NCBI GenBank assembly: GCA_027487245.1
Contig: JAIYDY010000119.1
Span: forward strand, 1-64,000
Length of the DNA: 64,000 bases
Origin: Hyphomicrobiales bacterium
Lineage (GTDB): Bacteria; Pseudomonadota; Alphaproteobacteria; Rhizobiales; Beijerinckiaceae
Direction of reading: 5' to 3'
The notes under the pieces were generated by a model. The model did no database searches, was not told the DNA's origin, and saw only the letters and a program-made list of their open reading frames with translations. Of the stretch, positions 19,690-28,483 are shown in pieces (positions within the stretch are counted from its first letter, which is position 1; each line of letters starts with the position of its first letter). Both the position numbers and the translations under genes were made by a program.

Positions 19690-20228
19690 GCTACCTGATC
19701 GCAGTTAACGAGAGCGGCGTGGTGACGCGGTTTGACAGCTTCACGGTGCACAGCCTCGCGCTCCAAGGGCGCTGCCTGCCTGCCGGCTGGCGGCTCAAGT
19801 CCATCGACGTGATCGACGTCCTGTCCGACCTCTTCATCCTGCGCGGCGTGCCGGGGCATGTCCGCTCCGACAACAGCCCGGAGTTCGTTGCGAAGGCTGT
19901 TCAGACGTGGATCACAGCAGTCGGGGCAAAGACAGCCTACATCGCACCGGGATCGCCTTGAGAGAACGGCTTCATCGAAAGCTTCAACGCCCGGCTCAGG
20001 GATGAACTGCTTGATGGAGAGATCTTCTACTCGCTCGCCGAGGCGAAGATCGTCATCGAGAGCTGGCGGCGTCATTACAACTCGGTGCGCCCGCACTGCT
20101 CACTGGGCTACAAGCCGCCAGCACCAGAGGTCTTCGTGCCGGCAATGGCTACGCGGACAGCTGCGCAACTCGATCCGTCGGCAAGCCGACCACCGCCCGC
20201 GCTGGCGTCGAGGCCGTCAATGCACTAA
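19686..20228 (+). pseudogene. Chimeric pseudogene: unknown gene start fused to an IS3-family OrfB 3' part with a nonsense codon
   Basis: The frame opens at ATG 19686 after GGGAGAA with about 35 unrecognised codons (MSYLIAVNESGVVTRF...). From about 19791 it continues in frame as the C-terminal rve-type integrase core of an IS3-family OrfB: RLKSIDVIDVLSDLFILRGV, RSDNSPEFVAKAVQTWI, TAYIAPGSP, NARLRDELLDGEIFYSL and RRHYNSVRPHCSLGYKPP. TGA at 19959-19961 replaces the conserved Trp codon of SPWENG, so the protein stops early. The first catalytic residues are absent. The IS end lies just downstream at 20239-20262. The fused 5' part is probably an element gene that the insertion interrupted. Confidence 0.8.
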
Positions 20229-20238
20229 CATTCCAACC

Positions 20239-20262
20239 GGACCACTCAGTGGGGGCTGATCA
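20239..20262. repeat. IS3-family terminal repeat (orfB-side end)
   Basis: GGACCACTCAGTGGGGGCTG followed by ATCA, 11 bp after the orfB stop. It is nearly the same as the outward-reading end at 19119-19146, supporting assignment of both remnants to closely related IS3-family elements. Confidence 0.65.
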
Positions 20263-20294
20263 CGACCATGACCCCTTCATGCAGGGGATAGACA

Positions 20295-21383
20295 ATGCCG
20301 CCGCCGCAAAACCAAAGAAGGGCCGTCGTCATGCCGCTTCCTGATGGCGTGTTCCGGATCGTGAAGCCGAGCGGAAAGGTCTACTGGTATCACCAGAAGG
20401 ACCGGGGCAAGCTTTCGCGCGGGCCACTAACACGATTGCCAGAGCCAGGAACGCCGGAATGGCATTTGTCGATTGCCAAGCTGACAGGCCAGCCGACATT
20501 GAAGCCAGGCAGCGTGTCCAGCGTCATAGGTGCCATCAAGGCAAGTGCCCGCTGGAAAAAGCTGCAGCCCAACACGGTCGCGCTTTACACATCAGCGCTG
20601 GCGGCAATCGAGGGGCCTTGGGGCCATCTGCCGGCAGCGGACATCAAGGCGTTTCACGTCGCCGCCCTGATCGACGGTTATGCGGACAGGCCAGCCATGG
20701 GCAACCAGATACTCGTGCAGGTGAAAGAGGTTTTGAAAATCGCCGTCCAGCAAGGCTTGCGAACGGACAACCCTGCGCGCGAGATTGATGCACTCAATGA
20801 ACAGACGGACGGCGCGAAGCCCCTGACAGCCGCCGCATGGGCCGCGCTGCAATCGCCAGACGCACCGGAAGCCCTGCGCCGGTTCGGCGTGCTAGGCCGC
20901 GCTACAGGACAGCGCATCGGTGACGTTCTGGCCATGCGCCCGATGGACCGGGATGCGGCCGGCATAGCCTGCACAATCACCAAGCTGGGAGGCAGGCCGC
21001 ATTGGTGTGTGCTGACATCATCCGAGGCCAAGACAATCGACGGCTGGAAACAGTTTCCCGCGAGCCCATTCGTGACGCGCCCTGATGGCCGCAGGTTCGA
21101 CCCGGCAGGCTTCCGGCATGTCTGGCGCGATTATCTCGGGACGCCCGCTGGCGAGGCTCTAAAAGGCTTCACGCCTCATGATCTGCGCGCCACGAAGGTT
21201 TGCGATGAGCGGATGGCCGGATACACCCACCAAGAGATCAGCGCCCGCGTCGGCATGTCGGTCGGCATGGTCATGCGATATTCGCAGCACATCGACCAGC
21301 GTTTGATTGCCGCGACGAGCATGAAGCCAGAACAGAAACTGAAAACTCGCGTTAACCGTCCTGAAAACCCGAAAGGCAAGTGA
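20295..21383 (+). CDS. Tyrosine recombinase / phage-type integrase
   Basis: Site-specific recombinase of 362 residues. An N-terminal DNA-binding part (PSGKVYWYHQKDRGK..., then an alpha-helical core-binding region up to about 175) precedes the catalytic domain. Catalytic candidates are Arg in RATGQRIGDVL near 204, Lys in TITKLGGR, HDLRAT near 295 with the second Arg, and the nucleophile Tyr in VMRYSQH near 332. The HxLR motif reads HDLRATKVCDER. ATG 20295 has AGGGG upstream; ATG 20331 is an alternative. It probably mobilised the element carrying the zinc-ribbon gene, and possibly more of the accessory region. GTTAACC repeats at its 3' end may be binding or attachment sites. Confidence 0.88.
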   Translation: MPPPQNQRRAVVMPLPDGVFRIVKPSGKVYWYHQKDRGKLSRGPLTRLPEPGTPEWHLSIAKLTGQPTLKPGSVSSVIGAIKASARWKKLQPNTVALYTSALAAIEGPWGHLPAADIKAFHVAALIDGYADRPAMGNQILVQVKEVLKIAVQQGLRTDNPAREIDALNEQTDGAKPLTAAAWAALQSPDAPEALRRFGVLGRATGQRIGDVLAMRPMDRDAAGIACTITKLGGRPHWCVLTSSEAKTIDGWKQFPASPFVTRPDGRRFDPAGFRHVWRDYLGTPAGEALKGFTPHDLRATKVCDERMAGYTHQEISARVGMSVGMVMRYSQHIDQRLIAATSMKPEQKLKTRVNRPENPKGK

Positions 21384-21421
21384 CTGACATGGTTAACGAA
21401 AAATATACTATACCGTTAACC
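21350..21421. repeat. CGTTAACC repeats at the integrase 3' end (candidate att/arm sites)
   Basis: The octamer CGTTAACC occurs at 21350-21357 (inside the integrase 3' end) and 21414-21421, and inverted at 21391-21398. The last two form GGTTAACG-N15-CGTTAACC with an AT-rich centre. Short repeats beside an integrase gene often serve as recombinase arm or core sites. No duplicated att partner was found in the window by eye. Confidence 0.35.
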
Positions 21422-21490
21422 GGGCATTAGGGTTACCGGAGGATAAATGCTCCATCGGCTCACTGGGCTGATTCGAGTGGAGCATGACCG

Positions 21491-22345
21491 ATGCGTATTC
21501 GCCTTGTTGCTGTCGCGGCCCTTGGCCTCGCTGCCAGCCTTCCGGCTTTTGCCGCCGATTATCCGGTGCTGCGCGGAACGTCGTCGCCTTCGCTGCCGCC
21601 ACCGCCGATGATCCAGGAGGAGCCGACCCAATGGGATGGCTTCTACATGGGTGGCCTGGCCGGCTACAGTTCAGTGGTCTTCGATCCGCGCACCGGCGCT
21701 GCCGATGTGGCGCGTGACGGGGCGTTGCGCAGCACGGCGGTCGAAAACGAATTCGCGGCCTCGCGCCTGCTCCAGCCCAGCCAATTCAGCGCTCGCGGCA
21801 TCAACTTTGGCGCCTTCCTTGGCTACAACATGCAGTTCGGCGAGGCTGTGATCGGCTTCGAGGTCGACTACATGCGCTTCGGCAAGGGCGGCTCCAGCAC
21901 CAATTCGATTGGCCGGTCCTTCGCCACCAGCCCCGGTTACATCGAGAATGTCTCTCTGACGGGCGGGACGACGGCAAAGCTGAACGACCTGGTGACCATG
22001 CGCCTGCGCACCGGCTATGCCATGGGCAACATCATGCCGTACATGACCGGCGGTCTGGCGCTGGGCTACGGCACGGTCAACAACACCGCGATCGTCAACC
22101 ACAGCGGCACGGATGCCGACCCGCTGAACGCGCCGGTCCTGCCGCCCTTCAACGTCAACTCCGGCACACTCAGCAGCAACCGCAAGAACGCATTCATGGC
22201 CGGCTTCACGGTGGGTGGCGGCGTCGAGGCGATGCTGGGCGGGCTGATCGTGCGCGGCGAGTATCTCTTTACCCGCGTCTCGGCACAGGGCGGCGTCGTC
22301 ATCGACGTCAACCAGGGCCGTGTCGGCGCCGGCGTGAAGTTCTGA
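21491..22345 (+). CDS. Outer-membrane beta-barrel protein (Omp25/31-like)
   Basis: Predicted outer-membrane protein of 284 residues. A signal peptide of about 21 residues (MRIRLVAVAALGLAASLPAFA) is followed by a proline-rich linker. Next comes the barrel start WDGFYMGGLAGYSS, alternating strands such as GYNMQFGEAVIGFEVDYMRF, and a C-terminal VGAGVKF ending in Phe, the usual barrel-assembly signal. This layout is standard for the Rhizobiales heme-binding/porin-like Omp25/Omp31 group. ATG 21491 has GTGGAG eight bases upstream. A good intrinsic terminator follows at 22374. It marks the return to ordinary chromosomal sequence after the integrase. Confidence 0.85.
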   Translation: MRIRLVAVAALGLAASLPAFAADYPVLRGTSSPSLPPPPMIQEEPTQWDGFYMGGLAGYSSVVFDPRTGAADVARDGALRSTAVENEFAASRLLQPSQFSARGINFGAFLGYNMQFGEAVIGFEVDYMRFGKGGSSTNSIGRSFATSPGYIENVSLTGGTTAKLNDLVTMRLRTGYAMGNIMPYMTGGLALGYGTVNNTAIVNHSGTDADPLNAPVLPPFNVNSGTLSSNRKNAFMAGFTVGGGVEAMLGGLIVRGEYLFTRVSAQGGVVIDVNQGRVGAGVKF

Positions 22346-22373
22346 GGTTCAGAAGCCTGCTGCAAACCCACTG

Positions 22374-22402
22374 GCCCGCCGGCACCGTCCGGCGGGCTTT
22401 TC
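22374..22402 (+). terminator. Intrinsic terminator after the outer-membrane protein gene
   Basis: Perfect nine-pair stem GCCCGCCGG / CCGGCGGGC around a six-base loop, followed at once by TTTTCCGTTTT. It ends transcription of the gene at 21491 and could also shield the convergent DAHP synthase gene. Confidence 0.85.
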
Positions 22403-22448
22403 CGTTTTCCCGCCGGCATGGCCGGGCGGCTATCGCTGCCCGTTCGGC

Positions 22449-23834
22449 CTACTCCGCCGCCTCGACCTCCGGGCGGCCCTTGGCCTGGCGTTCCTTCTTG
22501 ATCAGTTCAGCGACGAGGAAGGCCATTTCGAGCGCCTGTTCGGCGTTGAGGCGCGGATCGCAGGCCGTGTGATAGCGATCCGACAGGTCAATGTCCGAGA
22601 TCGAGCGTGCGCCGCCTGTGCATTCGGTGACGTTCTTGCCGGTCATTTCGAGATGGATGCCGCCGGCATGGGTGCCTTCGGCATTGTGCACGGCGAAGAA
22701 GGCCTTCACCTCGCTCAGGATCATGTCGAATGGCCGCGTCTTGTAGCCCGACGAGGCCTTGATGGTGTTGCCGTGCATCGGATCGCATGACCAGAGCACG
22801 TCGCGCCCCTCGCGCTTGACGGCACGCACCAGCGCAGGAAGGTGGTCGAACACCTTGTCGGCCCCGAAGCGGGCAATCAGTGTCAGACGGCCTGGCTCAT
22901 TGGCTGGATTGAGGATGTCGATCAGGCGGACCAGCTCGTCCGGCTTCAGCGACGGGCCACACTTCATGCCGATCGGATTGCGGATGCCGCGGCAGAATTC
23001 CAGATGCGCATGGTCATGCTGGCGGGTGCGGTCGCCGATCCAGATCATGTGGCCGGAGGTGTCATACCAGTCACCGGTGGTGGAATCGACGCGGGTCATG
23101 GCCTGCTCGTAGCCCAGCAGCAGCGCCTCATGGCTGGTGTAAAAGTCTGTGGTGCGGGTTTCCGGATGCCGCTCGGGATCGATACCGATGGCGCGCATGA
23201 AGTCGAGGGTCTCGGTGATGCGTTCGGCCAACTCACGGTATCGCCCGCTCTGGTTCGAGCCCGACACAAACCCCAGCATCCAGCGATGGGCATTGTCGAG
23301 GTTGGCATAGCCGCCGGTGGCGAAGGCGCGGATCAGGTTCAGCGTCGCCGCCGACTGGCGGTAGGCCATCAACTGGCGGCGCGGGTCCGGGATGCGGGCT
23401 TCCGGGGTAAAGGCAATGTCGTTGATGATGTCGCCGCGATAGCTCGGCAGCTCGACGCCGTTGATCGTCTCGGTGTTGGCCGAGCGTGGCTTGGCGAACT
23501 GGCCGGCGACACGGCCGACCTTGACCACCGGGGACGAGCCGGCAAAGGTCAGCACCACCGCCATCTGCAGGAACAGGCGGAAGAAATCGCGGATGTTGTC
23601 GGCGGAATGCTCCTCGAAGCTCTCGGCGCAATCTCCGCCCTGAAGCAGGAAGGCTTCACCGGCCGCAACCTTGCCCAACGCCCGCTTGAGCTTGCGCGCC
23701 TCGCCTGCAAAAACCAGCGGTGGAAATCCGGCCAGCGTCTTCTCGACATTGGCCAGTTCGGCGGCGTCGGGATATTGCGGGACCTGCTGGACGGGCTTCT
23801 GCCTCCAGCTATCGGGTGTCCAGCGCTCTGCCAT
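22449..23834 (-). CDS. aroG: 3-deoxy-7-phosphoheptulonate synthase, class II
   Basis: First enzyme of the shikimate pathway: condenses phosphoenolpyruvate and erythrose 4-phosphate to DAHP in the cytoplasm. The 461-residue length and motifs match class II (plant/mycobacterial type) enzymes: [10 protein letters not shown] at the start, [35 protein letters not shown], the MKCGPS segment, and [17 protein letters not shown] 23834 follows GAGGAGTAAGGA, an excellent ribosome site. The gene stands alone and converges on the outer-membrane protein gene. Class II enzymes carry the symbols aroG or aroF in different genomes, so the symbol is a convention. Confidence 0.93.
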   Translation of the reverse strand: MAERWTPDSWRQKPVQQVPQYPDAAELANVEKTLAGFPPLVFAGEARKLKRALGKVAAGEAFLLQGGDCAESFEEHSADNIRDFFRLFLQMAVVLTFAGSSPVVKVGRVAGQFAKPRSANTETINGVELPSYRGDIINDIAFTPEARIPDPRRQLMAYRQSAATLNLIRAFATGGYANLDNAHRWMLGFVSGSNQSGRYRELAERITETLDFMRAIGIDPERHPETRTTDFYTSHEALLLGYEQAMTRVDSTTGDWYDTSGHMIWIGDRTRQHDHAHLEFCRGIRNPIGMKCGPSLKPDELVRLIDILNPANEPGRLTLIARFGADKVFDHLPALVRAVKREGRDVLWSCDPMHGNTIKASSGYKTRPFDMILSEVKAFFAVHNAEGTHAGGIHLEMTGKNVTECTGGARSISDIDLSDRYHTACDPRLNAEQALEMAFLVAELIKKERQAKGRPEVEAAE

Positions 23835-24062
23835 GGTCCTTACTCCTCACCACACGGCAAGACCGCGGCTGCCTTGCGCCACGCTCCTTGCATGGCACGA
23901 CGCCTTAACGCCGTTTTGTCGATCCGGCAATGTTGCAGCGCAAGGGCAGCGGCGGATCGGCGGCAAACGATGCCCACGCAAGGCCGGGTTGACGGCAGGA
24001 CCGAGGGTCGGGATTGCGTGGCCGGATGACGACAGGCGGCGCGCCCAGACACATCATCGTCA

Positions 24063-24090
24063 TTGAAGCGGATCACAAAGGCGTTATGCT
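24063..24090 (+). promoter_or_regulatory. Candidate sigma-70 promoter of the tct operon
   Basis: TTGAAG at 24063-24068 and TATGCT at 24085-24090 are separated by 16 bp, about 58 bp before the TctC start at 24148. The rest of the 313-bp gap 23835-24147 contains upstream DNA of the divergent DAHP synthase gene and nothing else I recognise. Confidence 0.5.
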
Positions 24091-24147
24091 GTCGCCAAGG
24101 CACCACGCGCGGAGCAAACCGCGCGAGCTATCAGGGCAGGATCCACC

Positions 24148-25152
24148 ATGACATTCAAGACGACATCCCTCTCTCGTCGCCAGGCCCTTGCCGGCGTCTC
24201 CGCTCTTGCGGCCAGCACGATGCTGCCGGCTTTCAGCCAGGCTGCAGAGGTCATCGACCGGGTGCAGATCCTTGTCGGCTTCGGCGTGGGCGGCGGGTTC
24301 GACCAGACCGGTCGCGGCATCCAGGAAGCGCTTCAGAAGTCGGGGCTGATCTCGAATGTCGCGCTCGAGAACCGTACCGGCGGTGGCGGCTCGGTTGCCA
24401 TCGCCCACCTGATCGAGACGGCCTCGCGCCAGCAGAATACGCTGATGGTCAACGGCACGTCGATCGTGATCCGCTCGCTCAGCCGCGAGTTCCAGCAGAC
24501 CTTCCGCGATGTGACGCTGGTCGGCACGGTGACGGCGGAAATCTTCGGCATCCTCGTCAATCCTGGCTCGCCCCATGCCGACATAGCGGCGCTGACGGCA
24601 GCGCTGAAGGCCAATCCGCGCGCTGTTCGCTTCGGTGGCGGCAGCCCGCGCGGCGGCATCGACCATTGCGCGGCGGCGCTTTATCTCAAGCAGGCCGGCA
24701 TCGACCCCAAGGCGATGCAGTATGTGGCGTATGACGGCGGCGGCAAGGCGATGGCAGGGCTGCTCGGCAGCGAGGTCCAGTGCATCGTGATGCCGTTCTC
24801 CGAGGCGCTGACCCAGATCCGTGGCAACCAGCTCAAGCTGCTGGCCATCATGGACGAGAAGCGCTCCGCCGATGTGCCGACCGTGCCGACCCTGGCCGAA
24901 GTCGGCGTTCCGGGGGCGACACTGGCCAACGTGCGCGCCCTGTTCATGGCGCCGGGTACCTCTCCGGCACGGGTGGAAGCCTTTGCCGACCTGCTGGACA
25001 AGCTGATCAAGACACCGGCCTGGGAAGAGGTCCGGGCCCGCAACGGCTGGAACATGTTCTTCAAGCGGGGCCAGCCGGCGCAGGACTTCTTCGTTCAACA
25101 CGAGAAGGATATCCGCGCCATGCTGATCGAACTCGGCTTCATCCAGGCCTGA
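24148..25152 (+). CDS. tctC: Tripartite tricarboxylate transporter substrate-binding protein (TctC family)
   Basis: Periplasmic binding protein for a TTT-family secondary transporter, which takes up citrate or other carboxylates. Residues 1-33 form a signal with a twin-arginine-like core (SLSRRQALAGVSALAAS... SQAAE). The Bug-fold markers are VQILVGFGVGGGFDQTGR, ENRTGGGGSVAIAHL and a late DVPTVPTLAEVGVPGA segment. Length is 334 residues, typical. It heads the tctC-B-A order, with TctB at 25246. A Tat signal is unusual but not rare in this family. Substrate is unknown. Confidence 0.9.
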   Translation: MTFKTTSLSRRQALAGVSALAASTMLPAFSQAAEVIDRVQILVGFGVGGGFDQTGRGIQEALQKSGLISNVALENRTGGGGSVAIAHLIETASRQQNTLMVNGTSIVIRSLSREFQQTFRDVTLVGTVTAEIFGILVNPGSPHADIAALTAALKANPRAVRFGGGSPRGGIDHCAAALYLKQAGIDPKAMQYVAYDGGGKAMAGLLGSEVQCIVMPFSEALTQIRGNQLKLLAIMDEKRSADVPTVPTLAEVGVPGATLANVRALFMAPGTSPARVEAFADLLDKLIKTPAWEEVRARNGWNMFFKRGQPAQDFFVQHEKDIRAMLIELGFIQA

Positions 25153-25245
25153 CGCCCTATCCCGGCTCCGGAGGCCATCGATGACCGGCACCCAGCAAGG
25201 GCGGTCTTGCTGCCGCGCTCCGCGCTGCTTGAGCAAGAGCTTCCC

Positions 25246-25707
25246 ATGACCCGCACCCAGGGCGAGCGGCTTGCCGCCCTCGCCATCCTGCTGTTCTCGC
25301 TGGGCTATTTCGTGCTGGCCTTCGGCATCAAAGCACCGCCCTCCTCCGATGACAGCCCGTTTTCGGCCCGCAGCTTCCCCTTGATGCTGGGGCCGCTCGG
25401 CATGGCACTGTCGCTGGTGCTGCTGGTGCGCCCGCCAGAAGGCGCACCGATCGGGGCTGCGGGTTTCTCGTGGGGTCGCGCGCTCGGGCTGGTCGGGCTG
25501 ATGGTGTTCTATGCACTGGCGATCAACCGGCTGGGCTTCGTGGTCACGTCGGCGCTGTTCCTCGCCGGCGGCTTCTGGGCGCTGGGCGAGCGCCGTCCAA
25601 TGGTGCTGGCGCTGGTGGCGCTGGGCGTCTCGCTCGGCTTCTGGACGATGTTCAGCCTGCTCGACGTCAAGCTCGACTGGGGTGTGTTCGAACGGATCTG
25701 GTCATGA
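25246..25707 (+). CDS. tctB: Tripartite tricarboxylate transporter small membrane subunit (TctB family)
   Basis: Small inner-membrane subunit, 153 residues, with four hydrophobic segments (ERLAALAILLFSLGYFVLAFG, the FPLMLGPLGMALSLVLLV pair, and two near the end). The DDSPFSARSFPLMLG loop is typical of TctB. ATG 25246 was chosen over a TTG at 25207 because family members begin just before the first membrane helix. It overlaps the TctA start by four bases, so the two membrane subunits are coupled. Confidence 0.85.
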   Translation: MTRTQGERLAALAILLFSLGYFVLAFGIKAPPSSDDSPFSARSFPLMLGPLGMALSLVLLVRPPEGAPIGAAGFSWGRALGLVGLMVFYALAINRLGFVVTSALFLAGGFWALGERRPMVLALVALGVSLGFWTMFSLLDVKLDWGVFERIWS

Positions 25708-27206
25708 TCGAAGGCTTGCTCACCGGCCTTTATGGCCTGATGACCCCGATGAACATCGGGCTTTTGATGATGGGCTGCATCCTGGGCACGTTCATCGGCA
25801 TGATGCCGGGGCTCGGGCCGGTCACGGCCGTGTCGCTGCTGATCCCTGTGGTGCTGACCATGCAGCCGGCCTCTGCCATGGTGCTGCTGGCCTCGATCTA
25901 TTACGGCGCGATGTTCGGCGGCTCGACCGCCTCGGTGCTGATCAACGCGCCGGGGGAATCGAGTTCCGTGCCCACGACCTTCGATGGCTACCCGATGGCC
26001 AAGCGCGGCGAGGCGGGACGGGCGCTGGCGCTATGTGCCTGGGGCTCGTTCGTGGGCGGCACGGTGGCGACGCTCCTGCTGATGCTGGCCGCACCGACGC
26101 TGGCAAGCTGGGCACTGACCTTCCAGGCCCCGGAATACTTCGCGCTGATGGTGCTGGGGCTGACGGCCGTGGCGGCCTTCACCGAAAGCGGCGGGGTGAT
26201 CAAGGCCCTGCTGATGACGGTGGTGGGGCTGATGCTGGCCACTGTCGGCACCGATGTGGCGGACGGCGTCGAGCGCTATACCTTCGGTATCCGCGACATT
26301 GCCGACGGGCTGTCCTTTGTGCTGCTGGCCATGGCGGCCTTCGCGCTTTCGGAAGCCATTCTTGCGGCCCTTCGCAACGAGAAGGTCAGCGAAGAGGCCA
26401 AGAAGGCAGCGCGCGGCGATGTCGGCTCGCTGAAACTGACCGCCGACGATATCCGCGAGGTGGCCCCGACCATGGCCCGGTCCTCGCTGCTCGGCTTCGT
26501 TGTCGGCGTGCTGCCCGGCGCAGGTGCCACAATCGCGGCTTTCATGTCCTATGCGGTCGAGCGCAACATCGCTACCGGCAAGCGCCGGGAGGAGTTCGGC
26601 AAGGGCTCGCGGCGGGGCGTCACCGCGCCGGAAACGGCCAACAATGCTGCCGCCGGCGGGGCCTATGTGCCGCTGCTGACGCTCGGCATTCCAGGCTCGG
26701 GCACAACCGCCGTGATCCTCGGCGCACTGGTGGCGCTGGGCGTGCAGCCCGGCCCCAGGCTCTATGTCGACCAGTCGGCGATGTTCTGGACGGTCGTTGT
26801 TTCGATGTATCTGGGCAACCTGATCCTGCTCGTGATCAACCTTCCGCTGATCCCCTACATCGCCCGGACACTGGCCATTCCGGAACAGATCCTGTCGCCG
26901 CTGATCGCCTTCTTCTGCCTCGTCGGTGTGTTCCTCGTGTCATTCAACACCTTCGATCTGTGGCTGATGATCGGGCTGTGCGTGGTCTGCATTGGCCTCC
27001 GGCTGCTCGACTATCCGATGGCCCCGCTGCTGCTCGGCTTCGTGCTCGGCAAGCTGCTGGAGGAGAACCTGCGCAGGGCGCTGCTGGTCAATGACGGCTC
27101 GTTCGCCTTCATGTGGGAGCGGCCGGTAACGGCGCTGCTGCTGGCCATCTCCATCGCCTGCGTGCTTGCGCCGATGGCCATGAAACTGGCCGGCCGCAGA
27201 TGCTGA
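25704..27206 (+). CDS. tctA: Tripartite tricarboxylate transporter large membrane subunit (TctA family)
   Basis: Main channel subunit, 500 residues with about a dozen membrane segments. TctA signatures are clear: LGTFIGMMPGLGPVTAVSLL near residue 30, YYGAMFGGSTASVLINAPGE near 70, DVADGVERYTFG, VVGVLPGAGATIAAFMSYAVE, and KGSRRGVTAPETANNAAAGG near 310. ATG 25704 overlaps the TctB stop. It uses an ion gradient with the TctC binding protein to import a di- or tricarboxylate. The gene ends 70 bp from the convergent alcohol dehydrogenase gene; the GGCCC hairpin there lacks a T run. Confidence 0.93.
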   Translation: MIEGLLTGLYGLMTPMNIGLLMMGCILGTFIGMMPGLGPVTAVSLLIPVVLTMQPASAMVLLASIYYGAMFGGSTASVLINAPGESSSVPTTFDGYPMAKRGEAGRALALCAWGSFVGGTVATLLLMLAAPTLASWALTFQAPEYFALMVLGLTAVAAFTESGGVIKALLMTVVGLMLATVGTDVADGVERYTFGIRDIADGLSFVLLAMAAFALSEAILAALRNEKVSEEAKKAARGDVGSLKLTADDIREVAPTMARSSLLGFVVGVLPGAGATIAAFMSYAVERNIATGKRREEFGKGSRRGVTAPETANNAAAGGAYVPLLTLGIPGSGTTAVILGALVALGVQPGPRLYVDQSAMFWTVVVSMYLGNLILLVINLPLIPYIARTLAIPEQILSPLIAFFCLVGVFLVSFNTFDLWLMIGLCVVCIGLRLLDYPMAPLLLGFVLGKLLEENLRRALLVNDGSFAFMWERPVTALLLAISIACVLAPMAMKLAGRRC

Positions 27207-27275
27207 GGCCCGGGCTTTGGGCCTTGACCGGTCCAGAGCCCGCCCTCGTCGTGGTGATGCCCCGGCTTATAAGCC

Positions 27276-28400
27276 TCAGAAGCTCTCTTCCAGCAAGGCG
27301 AGATAGTCCTGCTTGGTTGCCTTGCGGGCATTGGTCGCCGTGGTGTGGTCTGCCACCGCATGCTCGGCCACCTGATCGAACCAGTCGCGGCTGACACCCA
27401 TCGCGGACAAGGTGACCGGAAGGCCAAGATCGCGGCTGAAATCATGGATGAAGCGATCCAGCCGCACATTGGCGGGAAGGCCGAGCGCCCGGCCGAGTTT
27501 CTCATACTTGTCACCCACAGCCGGCTCGTTGAAGCGCAGCACGGCGGGCAGCAACACGGCATTCAGCGTGCCATGGTGCAGGTTGGCCGACTTGATGCCG
27601 CCAAGACAATGCGAAAGCGCATGGACGGAACCCAATCCCTTCTGGAACGCCATAGCCCCCATCATCGAGGCCATCAGCATCTCGTGGCGAGCTTCGCGAT
27701 CCTGGCCGTTGCGGACGGCACGCGGAAGGAATGTGACGGCCCTGACCGCACCATCAAGCGCGATCGCGCCGGCGGGCGGATTCTCGAGGGGCGAGATGTA
27801 GCACTCGATGCAGTGGGTCAGCGCATCCATGCCGGTCGCTGCCGTCAGCATCGGTGGCAGGCCAAGGGTGAGTTCCGGATCGCAGATCGCACGCTTCGGC
27901 ATCATCGCCGGGCCGATCACGGACATCTTCCGACCATCAGAGAAGCTGATGACAGCACCACGGCCAACCTCGGAACCTGTGCCGGCCGTGGTCGGAATGG
28001 CGATGAGCGGAGCAGCGTCGGGCCTCACCAGCTTGAGACCGCCAAGAATGAACGCGTATTGCCTGAGCGGAGGCGCGTGGGTCGCCAGCAAGGCCACGCC
28101 CTTGGCCAGATCAAGCGGCGAGCCGCCGCCCAGCGCCACCACACCATCGCAGCCCCCTGCCCGGTAGACCTCCAGCGCCAGCATCACCGCCTCTTCGGTC
28201 GGGTTGGCTGGCGTGTCGTCGAAAACCGGTGATCCGGGAGGCAGGAGCGCGGTGATGCGCGCTGCCAGCCCCGCCGCAACCACGCCCTTGTCCGTCACCA
28301 GAAGGGGGCGGGTGATCCCGGCCGCCGCCATGTCCTCGGCCAGATGCGCGATGGCGCCGAAGTCAAAGCGGATCGTTGTCAGATAGAAAATCATGGCCAT
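27276..28400 (-). CDS. Iron-containing (group III) alcohol dehydrogenase
   Basis: NAD(P)-dependent dehydrogenase of the Fe-ADH superfamily, 374 residues. Nucleotide-binding features are VALGGGSPLDLAKGVA near 95 and IPTTAGTGSEV near 138. The metal ligands are visible: Asp and His in GMDALTHCIECY, His in GSVHALSHCLGG, and His in NLHHGTLNAVLLP. ATG 28400 and ATG 28394 are both possible starts. It follows the EamA exporter gene by 83 bp on the same strand and converges on the tct operon. Substrates in this superfamily range from 1,3-propanediol and butanol to maleylacetate; none can be assigned here. Confidence 0.88.
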   Translation of the reverse strand: MAMIFYLTTIRFDFGAIAHLAEDMAAAGITRPLLVTDKGVVAAGLAARITALLPPGSPVFDDTPANPTEEAVMLALEVYRAGGCDGVVALGGGSPLDLAKGVALLATHAPPLRQYAFILGGLKLVRPDAAPLIAIPTTAGTGSEVGRGAVISFSDGRKMSVIGPAMMPKRAICDPELTLGLPPMLTAATGMDALTHCIECYISPLENPPAGAIALDGAVRAVTFLPRAVRNGQDREARHEMLMASMMGAMAFQKGLGSVHALSHCLGGIKSANLHHGTLNAVLLPAVLRFNEPAVGDKYEKLGRALGLPANVRLDRFIHDFSRDLGLPVTLSAMGVSRDWFDQVAEHAVADHTTATNARKATKQDYLALLEESF

Positions 28401-28483
28401 GGCGATTTACCTGAAATGGTGTTGCGGGAGAGTGATGGCAGTCTGGCAATCCAGTCAATCATCAGGTGCCTGCCAGCGCTGGT

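Noticed and set aside
19959-19961. In-frame TGA as a selenocysteine codon in the IS3 orfB remnant
   Set aside because: The position is the conserved Trp of SPWENG, so TGG to TGA mutation in a truncated, dead transposase is the simple explanation.
21447-21620. Short frame starting right after GGAGGATAA upstream of the outer-membrane protein
   Set aside because: It overlaps the signal peptide in another frame and encodes an Arg/Cys-rich peptide without features; the porin-like gene has its own GTGGAG site.
22842-24029. 395-codon plus-strand frame opposite the DAHP synthase gene
   Set aside because: It is a G+C-driven antisense shadow of a clear class II DAHP synthase; its composition is rich in Arg, Gly, Ala and Gln without motifs.
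27206-27230. Terminator between tctA and the convergent alcohol dehydrogenase gene
   Set aside because: AGGCCC-N7-GGGCCT can pair, but there is no T run on either side, so I do not call it a terminator.
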